NCBI GenBank assembly: GCA_903933765.1
Contig: CAIZLI010000295.1
Coordinates: 1-14,442, forward strand
DNA: 14,442 nt
Direction of reading: 5' to 3'
Source of the DNA: an uncultured Bacteroidota bacterium
Lineage (GTDB): Bacteria > Bacteroidota > Bacteroidia > Chitinophagales > Chitinophagaceae
Shown: piece by piece, positions 4,752-11,235 of the stretch
Numbering within the stretch: position 1 is the stretch's first letter
Layout of the letters: the number at the start of each line of letters is the position of its first letter
The notes under the pieces: generated by a model
Told to the model about the DNA's origin: nothing
What the model saw: only the letters and a program-made list of their open reading frames with translations
Database searches by the model: none
Program-made: the position numbers and the translations under genes

Positions 4752-6620
4752 ATGTTTCCAAAATACAATGTCATAGTAGTAGGAGCGGGCCACGCAGGTT
4801 CTGAAGCGGCGGCGGCGGCGGCGAATATGGGCTCTAAAGTCCTGTTAATCACTATGAATATGCAGACCATTGCGCAAATGAGCTGTAATCCTGCCATGGG
4901 CGGAATTGCAAAGGGTCAAATTGTGAGAGAGATAGACGCCCTGGGTGGATACAGTGGAATTGTGTCTGATTTAAGTACGATTCAGTTTAGGATGTTGAAT
5001 AAAAGTAAGGGCCCTGCAATGTGGAGCCCAAGGGCACAAAATGATCGACACTTGTTTGCTAGCAAATGGAGAGAAATGTTAGAGCTAACACCGAATGTTG
5101 ATTTTTACCAAGACTCTGTAAATGAACTGATTATAAAAAACGGAAAGGTATCTGGCGTTAAAACTAGCATGGGGCACGAGATCTTAGCCGACGCGGTGGT
5201 GATCACTAGCGGTACTTTCCTAAATGGCATCATGCACATAGGTGAAAAGCAAATGGGTGGGGGCCGTGTAGCAGAAAGAGCAGCAACAGGCATTACAGAA
5301 CAGCTGGTTTCATTTGGTCTAGAATCTGATAGACTCAAGACAGGAACACCTCCAAGAGTAGATGGTAGAAGCCTGGATTATTCTAAAATGGAAGAACAAA
5401 AGGGAGACGAAGAGGTGGTAGGCTTTAGTTATATGGACATTCCGAGGGTAAAAGCCGAAGATCAGCGCTCTTGTTGGATTACTTATACCGACCCAATTGT
5501 GCACGATATTTTAAAAACCGGATTTGATAGAAGCCCAATGTATCAAGGGCGTATAGAGGGCGTGGGTCCAAGGTATTGCCCAAGTATCGAAGATAAAATC
5601 AATCGATTTGCTGACAGAGAAAGACACCAATTATTTGTGGAGCCAGAAGGCTGGAATACGGTCGAGGTTTATGTGAATGGATTTAGCACGAGCTTGCCAG
5701 AAGAGGTTCAATATCAAGCACTTAGAATGGTTCCTGGCTTTGAAAATGCAAGAATGTTCCGACCGGGCTATGCGATTGAATATGATTTTTTCCAACCCAC
5801 TCAATTAAAGTACACGCTCGAAACAAAGGCGATTGACAATCTCTATTTTGCCGGACAAATTAACGGTACAACGGGTTATGAAGAAGCGGCGTGTCAAGGG
5901 ATGATGGCCGGCATGAATGCACATTTAAAAATCAACGAAAAGGCACCATTTATTTTACAAAGAAGTGATGCTTATATTGGTGTGTTGATAGACGACTTAA
6001 TTAGCAAAGGAACAAACGAGCCTTATAGAATGTTTACATCTAGGGCAGAGTTTAGAACCTTGCTGCGTCAAGACAATGCAGATTTAAGATTAACAGAAAT
6101 AGCCTACAATTTAGGATTAGCAAGTATTGAGCGCATGCGCAAAGTACAAGATAAAAATAATTATGTTGCAGAGATAAAAAATACATTGAATACACATTCA
6201 ATCGAACCAGACGAAATCAATGCATTCCTTGGTACCATTGACTCTGCGGCGATGACCGAAAAACAAAAAGCAGCTAAATTAGTTTTAAGACCTAATATTA
6301 GTTTGCAACAATTAATGGAAAATTCGGTTTCATTAAATGAAAAACTTCAAGGCAATGATCCTGATTATTTAGAGCAAGCAGAGATCCAGGTGAAGTATGA
6401 AAGATATATAGAGAAAGAAAAAGAAATCGTGGAAAGGATGTCTGCATTAGAGCACAAGGTGATACCGGATAGTTTTGATTATGATAAAGTGCCAGCACTC
6501 TCTATAGAAGCCATGCAGAAGTTTAAAAAAATTAGACCAATCACCATTGGCCAGGCAAGTAGAATTAGCGGCGTGAATCCTAGTGATATTCAAATCCTAA
6601 TGGTCTACATGGGTCGATAG
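4752..6620 (+). CDS. mnmG: tRNA uridine-5-carboxymethylaminomethyl modification enzyme, FAD subunit
   Basis: MnmG (GidA) works with the GTPase MnmE to install carboxymethylaminomethyl on the wobble uridine U34 of several tRNAs, using FAD, methylene-tetrahydrofolate and glycine. The 622-aa product is full length. The FAD-binding GAGHAG lies at residues 11-16. The first conserved cysteine block, CNPAMGG, is at 45-51 and the second, GPRYCPSIEDK, begins at 272 (Cys276); these match the two functional cysteines of E. coli MnmG. The GPAMWSPRAQNDR and GTFLNG motifs are present, as is the C-terminal helical domain ending in QILMVYMGR. A run of six identical GCG codons encodes Ala19-Ala24 in the dinucleotide-binding helix. 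It appears monocistronic, with a promoter element abutting the ATG and a parS-like site just upstream. The gidA/oriC association known in other bacteria fits the candidate origin 4.5 kb upstream. Confidence 0.97.
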   Translation: MFPKYNVIVVGAGHAGSEAAAAAANMGSKVLLITMNMQTIAQMSCNPAMGGIAKGQIVREIDALGGYSGIVSDLSTIQFRMLNKSKGPAMWSPRAQNDRHLFASKWREMLELTPNVDFYQDSVNELIIKNGKVSGVKTSMGHEILADAVVITSGTFLNGIMHIGEKQMGGGRVAERAATGITEQLVSFGLESDRLKTGTPPRVDGRSLDYSKMEEQKGDEEVVGFSYMDIPRVKAEDQRSCWITYTDPIVHDILKTGFDRSPMYQGRIEGVGPRYCPSIEDKINRFADRERHQLFVEPEGWNTVEVYVNGFSTSLPEEVQYQALRMVPGFENARMFRPGYAIEYDFFQPTQLKYTLETKAIDNLYFAGQINGTTGYEEAACQGMMAGMNAHLKINEKAPFILQRSDAYIGVLIDDLISKGTNEPYRMFTSRAEFRTLLRQDNADLRLTEIAYNLGLASIERMRKVQDKNNYVAEIKNTLNTHSIEPDEINAFLGTIDSAAMTEKQKAAKLVLRPNISLQQLMENSVSLNEKLQGNDPDYLEQAEIQVKYERYIEKEKEIVERMSALEHKVIPDSFDYDKVPALSIEAMQKFKKIRPITIGQASRISGVNPSDIQILMVYMGR

Positions 6621-6715
6621 TGTATCCAAAATCCCCATCGCCATTTATCAAAAAAAGGCAAGTTCCCCTTTGTTGAATCGTTGTTTTTAGTAGCTTTAGA
6701 AAGACGAGTTTCCAT

Positions 6716-6762
6716 CAACTCCCCAAAGTATTTTGGAGTAAAATTGGGGCCTTATTTTTTTA
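6716..6762 (+). terminator. Probable intrinsic terminator after mnmG
   Basis: CCCCAA (6721-6726) pairs with TTGGGG (6744-6749), and the inner TTTT (6731-6734) with AAAA (6740-6743) across a 4-nt bulge; a T-rich tail (TTATTTTTTTATT) follows. An overlapping alternative, ACTCC/GGAGT (6718-6739), is also possible. It lies 100 nt after the mnmG stop and 24 nt before the next ATG, so it might instead act in the leader of the amidohydrolase operon. Confidence 0.6.
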
Positions 6763-6785
6763 TTCAAAACTAAAATCAACCGCGT

Positions 6786-9700
6786 ATGAGGAGGATTGTT
6801 TTATCTCTTCTTTTACTTGTAATTGGAGCAACTGCATTTTCGCAGGAGACATTTCCAATTAATGGAGTGAGAGACACGAGAACAGGTGTGTATGCATTTA
6901 CCAATGCAACCATCGTTCAAAACGAAAAAACAAAAATTGAAAAAGGAACACTTGTGATTAAGCAAGGAAAAATTGTTGCCGTTGGTGCAGCAGTTGAAAT
7001 TCCTAAAGAAGCCATTGTGGTTGACTGTAATGGAAAGTTTATCTATCCTAGTTTTGTGGATCCTCTAACAGACTATGGTGCAAATACACCAAAGCGTGGC
7101 GCAGCAGGATTTAACTTCGGCGCACCAGGACAGTTTCTTTCTAATAAGGCAGGAGCATACAATTGGAACCAAGCAATTAAGCCAGAAGTGAATGCGGTGG
7201 AGTCTTTCAGCACTGATGATGCAACTGCGGTTGGTTTTAGAAACAATGGTTATGGTGTTGTATTCACGCATGTGAAAGATGGTATCGCAAGAGGAACAGG
7301 TGCGGTGGTTACCTTGGCGGGCACAAACGAAAACCAAACTATTTTAAAATCAAAAGCAGCACAAGTGTTTTCTTTTGATAAAGGCACTTCTACACAAACA
7401 TATCCAAGTAGTTTAATGGGTAGCATTGCTTTATTACGCCAAACTTATTTAGATGCAAAATGGTACGCAACCAAGCCAGCTTCAGAAGGTGTGAATTTAT
7501 CACTTGAAGCTTTTAATGCAAACGCAAGTTTACCTCAAATTTTTGTTGCCGATGACAAATGGTCTACATTAAGAGCAGATCGTATTGCAAAAGAATTTGG
7601 AACACAATACATCATTAGGGGTGCAGATAATGGTTATCAAAGAATTGACGAATTAGCTAAAATAAAAGCATCTTATATATTGGGTCTTGATTTTCCAGCG
7701 GCATTGGATGTGGAAGATGCGAATGATGCAAGGTTTGTAGCTTTATCAGAAATGAAGCATTGGGAATTGGCACCAACCAATCCTGCAGCATTTGAAAAAG
7801 CAGGCATCAGCTTTAGTATCAGTATGGCCGACATGAGAGACGGAAAGCAATTTTTGACCAATCTTAGAAAAGCGGTTCAACATGGTCTTTCTGAGACAAA
7901 AGCTTTAGAAGCTTTAACAAAAACACCAGCACAACAAATTGGTGTATACGACCAGGTGGGTTCGTTGGAAGTGGGCAAATTGGCTAACTTCTTAATTACC
8001 ACAGAATCTATTTTTAATAGCAATGCAAAAATTATTGAAAACTGGATTCAAGGAAACAAGTTTGATGTGAATGCATCAGAGTGGAACAGTTTTGCGGGTA
8101 AATACAAACTAACCGTTAACAATGCTGGTACAAAAACAGACTACACGGTTGAAATTAAAAAAGACTTATCAGCAACAATAATCGGAACAGATACTTTAGC
8201 TGCAAAAATTGCAGTGAGCGATGCCTTGGTTAAAATAAGTTTCCCAGAAAAAAAGGGTCGTGGTGTTGAAAGCATTCGCTTAAGCGGTGTGATAGCAAGC
8301 GGCGGTTGGAATGGATTTGGAACGGATACAAAGGGCGGTAAATTGACTTGGTCAGCAAGCCTTGTAACTCCTGCAACTGCTGCAGTGGAGGAAAAGAAAG
8401 CGGCAGAGCCAGTGAAATTAATTTCAAAAGTGACTTATCCATTTGTTGGATTAGGCAACGAATCCATCCCACAACAAGAAACCATTTTAATTAAAAACGC
8501 AACCGTATTGACCAACGAAAAAGAAGGTACTTTACAAAATACAGACGTGCTTTTAAAAGCAGGTAAAATTGCAAAAATTGGAAAGGAATTAACAGAAGCG
8601 GGTGCAAGAGTGGTAGATGGAACAGGCAAGTATTTAAGTGCTGGTATCATCGACGAGCATTCGCATATCGCAGCGCTGTCTATTAACGAAGGTTCGCAAT
8701 CCACTACTGCAGAAGTAAGGGTTGGTGATAATATGAATCCAGAGGACATTAATATATATCGTCAATTAAGTGGCGGTGTAACTTCTTCTCATATCCTTCA
8801 CGGAAGCGCGAATACAATTGGCGGACAAACACAATTGATTAAATTAAGATGGGGTACCACAGACGAAGGATTGAAATTTGCAGGCGCAGATCCATTCATC
8901 AAGTTTGCATTGGGTGAAAACGTAAAACGCACCACTTCTGCTTCTAATAATCGTTTTCCTGACACGAGAATGGGCGTTGAAGAAGTGTTGACAGATGCGT
9001 TTGATAAGGCAGTGGATTATCAAAAAGCAATGAAAGCAAACCCAACAACGACCAGAAGAGATTTAGAATTAGAGGCGTTGACGGAAATCATGAATAAAAA
9101 ACGTTTTATCACTTGTCACTCTTATGTACAAACAGAAATTACGTATGCAATGCGCGCGGTTGAAAAGTTCAAAGCACAGGGTTATGATTTTAACATCAAC
9201 ACATTCACCCATATTTTAGATGGATATAAAGTTGCAGATAAAATGAAATTACACGGCGCTAGTGCAGCAACCTTCTCGGACTGGTTTGCATACAAAACAG
9301 AAGTGACTGATGCGATTGCATACAACGCAGCCATTATGCACAATGTTGGTGTGAACACCGTGATTAATTCTGATGATGCCGAAATGGCGCGTCGCTTGAA
9401 TCAAGAAGCTGGAAAAGCTGTAAAATATGGTGGCGTGTCTGAAGAGGAAGCATTGAAAATGGTTACTTTGAATCCAGCAAAAGCACTTCATGTAGATAAT
9501 AAAGTAGGAAGTATCAAAGTGGGTAAAGATGCAGATGTGGTTTTATGGAGCGAGCATCCATTAAGCATCTATGCAAAATCTTTATACACGATTGTAGATG
9601 GTACTGTTTATTTTGATCGTGAAAAAGATGCGGAGCGCAGCAAACAGGTAACAGCAGAAAGAACGAAGCTGATTCAAAAAATGTTAGGCGATAAAAGAGC

Positions 9701-9809
9701 CGGTATGCCAACAAGACCAGCTATGCCAACTACGCAAATATTATTAGAGTGCGGAGACCACGATCATAACGAAGGTCTTAACACTATTTACGAATCTCAA
9801 AAAAACTAG
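6786..9809 (+). CDS. Secreted two-domain amidohydrolase-family protein
   Basis: 1007-aa exported protein; a signal peptide spans about residues 1-19 (RR, hydrophobic core, FSQ). It contains two amidohydrolase-superfamily (Amidohydro_1-type) domains separated by a beta-rich segment (about 435-530). The first domain (20-430) keeps the fold's edge sequences but not the metal site: the canonical D-x-H-x-H reads DPLTD (92-96). The second (about 565-980) looks active. It has H625 and H627 in DEHSH, a candidate carboxylated Lys686 (QLIKLRWG), H778 (TCHS), H809 (FTHI) and D863 (NSDD), resembling imidazolonepropionase/dipeptidase-like relatives. The substrate is unknown. The tail carries CGDHDHNE, a possible extra metal site. 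It overlaps no neighbour; the next gene starts 3 nt after its stop, so they form an operon. A TTTG-N18-TAGCTTTA promoter-like pair lies at 6669-6698. Confidence 0.88.
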   Translation: MRRIVLSLLLLVIGATAFSQETFPINGVRDTRTGVYAFTNATIVQNEKTKIEKGTLVIKQGKIVAVGAAVEIPKEAIVVDCNGKFIYPSFVDPLTDYGANTPKRGAAGFNFGAPGQFLSNKAGAYNWNQAIKPEVNAVESFSTDDATAVGFRNNGYGVVFTHVKDGIARGTGAVVTLAGTNENQTILKSKAAQVFSFDKGTSTQTYPSSLMGSIALLRQTYLDAKWYATKPASEGVNLSLEAFNANASLPQIFVADDKWSTLRADRIAKEFGTQYIIRGADNGYQRIDELAKIKASYILGLDFPAALDVEDANDARFVALSEMKHWELAPTNPAAFEKAGISFSISMADMRDGKQFLTNLRKAVQHGLSETKALEALTKTPAQQIGVYDQVGSLEVGKLANFLITTESIFNSNAKIIENWIQGNKFDVNASEWNSFAGKYKLTVNNAGTKTDYTVEIKKDLSATIIGTDTLAAKIAVSDALVKISFPEKKGRGVESIRLSGVIASGGWNGFGTDTKGGKLTWSASLVTPATAAVEEKKAAEPVKLISKVTYPFVGLGNESIPQQETILIKNATVLTNEKEGTLQNTDVLLKAGKIAKIGKELTEAGARVVDGTGKYLSAGIIDEHSHIAALSINEGSQSTTAEVRVGDNMNPEDINIYRQLSGGVTSSHILHGSANTIGGQTQLIKLRWGTTDEGLKFAGADPFIKFALGENVKRTTSASNNRFPDTRMGVEEVLTDAFDKAVDYQKAMKANPTTTRRDLELEALTEIMNKKRFITCHSYVQTEITYAMRAVEKFKAQGYDFNINTFTHILDGYKVADKMKLHGASAATFSDWFAYKTEVTDAIAYNAAIMHNVGVNTVINSDDAEMARRLNQEAGKAVKYGGVSEEEALKMVTLNPAKALHVDNKVGSIKVGKDADVVLWSEHPLSIYAKSLYTIVDGTVYFDREKDAERSKQVTAERTKLIQKMLGDKRAGMPTRPAMPTTQILLECGDHDHNEGLNTIYESQKN

Positions 9810-9812
9810 ACT

Positions 9813-11117
9813 ATGCAAAAGAAATATTTAAGCATTTTTGCTCTTGCGTTGTTAGGTTTAACTGCAAGTGCACAAGACAATGTGTATCCAGCTGCAATAC
9901 AAAAAGGGGTAACGGTGATCACACATGCTACGGTGCATGTTGGAAACGGAACCACTTTGACAGACGCGTCTATTGCGTTTGAAAATGGAAAAATTATTGG
10001 TGTGGGTAATGTTACTGTACCAGCTGGCGCCAAGGTGATTGATGGAACGGGCAAACAGGTTTATCCAGGCTTGATCCTTCCTTCATCTGATTTAGGGCTA
10101 AGAGAAATTAGCTCTGGCGTGAGAGGTAGCAATGATTTTGCAGAAATCGGAGAAAACAATGCAAACATTAGATCGATCGTGGCATACAATACTGATTCAA
10201 AAATTATTGGTGTCTTGCGTGAGAATGGTATTTTATTAGCAGGTGTTGCACCTCAAGGCGAATTGATTGAGGGCCAAGCAAGCGTAGTACAATTAGACGC
10301 GTGGAACTATGAAGACGCTGCTTATAAAATGGACAATGGACTGTATATCAATATGCCAAGCTTGATGCCACGTCGTGGTGGTCGTATGGCATTTATGCGT
10401 CCTGGTCCTGGTGGCGATTTAGCGAAAGCGGCGATGGAAAAGATTGAAACCATCAAAACCTTTTTTACTGACGCTAAAGCATATTACCAAGAAAAAACAC
10501 ATACTGCGAATAATTTAAAATTAGAAGCAGTGCGTGGTTTATTTGATGGTAAGCAAAAATTATTTGTTCGTGCAAACGAAGTGAAGCAAATGTTATTGGC
10601 GATGGACCTTGCAAAATCTTTTGGATTTAAATTGGTGATTGTGGGCGGAACAGAAGCCTATCAAATTGCAGATTTATTAGCAGAAAACAATGTGCCAGTA
10701 ATTTTAGATCGTCAACATTCCTTGCCTTCTATGGAAGATGACGACGTGGACCAGCCTTATAAAACACCAGCAGCTTTACAAAAAGCAGGTGTGTTGTTTT
10801 GTTTGAATGATACACACGATCAAAGTCGCTTTCGTAACCTTGCTTTTAATGCTGGAACAGCTGCTACTTATGGTTTAACCAAAGAGCAAGCACTTTCTGC
10901 TGTGACTTTAAATCCTGCTAAAATTTTAGGTATCGAAGATAAAACTGGCACTATTGAAACCGGAAAAGACGCGAACCTTTTAATTGTGAATGGCGATTTA
11001 TTAGATATGAAGTCTAGTGTAATTGGTCAGGCATTTATCCAGGGTCGTAATGTGTCTTTAGACAATAAAGGCAAGCAATTATATGAGCGCTACAAGCACA
11101 AGTATCAATTGAAATAA
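9813..11117 (+). CDS. Secreted amidohydrolase-like protein, probably non-catalytic
   Basis: 434-aa exported protein with a signal peptide (about residues 1-20, ending TASAQ). It has the amidohydrolase-superfamily composite beta-sandwich ends: VITHATVHVGNG and IAFENGKIIGVG at the start, and LNPAKILGIEDKTGTIETGKDANLLI at the end. The metal site is lost: where PGxxDxHxH is expected it reads PGLILPSSD (85-93), so both histidines are replaced (S91, D93), and the usual VHAN-type histidine appears as VRAN. It resembles the first half of the preceding protein more than its catalytic second half. Translation starts 3 nt after the upstream stop, implying coupled expression and perhaps complex formation. 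A likely role is a partner or scaffold for the upstream enzyme; direct catalysis is doubtful. An intrinsic terminator follows at 11181. Confidence 0.85.
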   Translation: MQKKYLSIFALALLGLTASAQDNVYPAAIQKGVTVITHATVHVGNGTTLTDASIAFENGKIIGVGNVTVPAGAKVIDGTGKQVYPGLILPSSDLGLREISSGVRGSNDFAEIGENNANIRSIVAYNTDSKIIGVLRENGILLAGVAPQGELIEGQASVVQLDAWNYEDAAYKMDNGLYINMPSLMPRRGGRMAFMRPGPGGDLAKAAMEKIETIKTFFTDAKAYYQEKTHTANNLKLEAVRGLFDGKQKLFVRANEVKQMLLAMDLAKSFGFKLVIVGGTEAYQIADLLAENNVPVILDRQHSLPSMEDDDVDQPYKTPAALQKAGVLFCLNDTHDQSRFRNLAFNAGTAATYGLTKEQALSAVTLNPAKILGIEDKTGTIETGKDANLLIVNGDLLDMKSSVIGQAFIQGRNVSLDNKGKQLYERYKHKYQLK

Positions 11118-11180
11118 ATTCATATCCAACTGCTTCCATTGCTATTTGAAATGGTAATGTAAACGTGGAAAAATAAGTTT

Positions 11181-11220
11181 CCTCCCAGCTCGGTAAATCT
11201 GAACTGGGAGGATTTTTTTT
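11181..11220 (+). terminator. Intrinsic terminator of the amidohydrolase operon
   Basis: CCTCCCAG (11181-11188) pairs perfectly with CTGGGAGG (11204-11211), extended inward by T-A and C-G after one mismatch, then A and eight T. It lies 64 nt after the stop at 11117. The T-tract runs straight into the polA promoter region. Confidence 0.92.
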
Positions 11221-11223
11221 GGC

Positions 11224-11231
11224 TAACTTAG
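11224..11231 (+). promoter_or_regulatory. Candidate -7 element (TAACTTAG) of polA
   Basis: One mismatch from TAnnTTTG and 4 nt before the polA ATG at 11236, matching the close placement seen at mnmG and DUF2480. The -33 region would fall inside the upstream terminator hairpin. A weak call based mainly on position. Confidence 0.35.
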
Positions 11232-11235
11232 CAGC

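Noticed and set aside
6669..6698. TTTG-N18-TAGCTTTA as a firm promoter for the amidohydrolase operon
   Set aside because: The last base of the -7 element deviates from consensus and a terminator-like hairpin lies between it and the ATG, so I mention it only as a possibility in the gene entry.
8435..8749. 104-aa open frame on the minus strand inside the large amidohydrolase gene
   Set aside because: It lies wholly antisense to a well-supported CDS, shows no recognisable motif, and its composition follows from the codons of the plus-strand gene.
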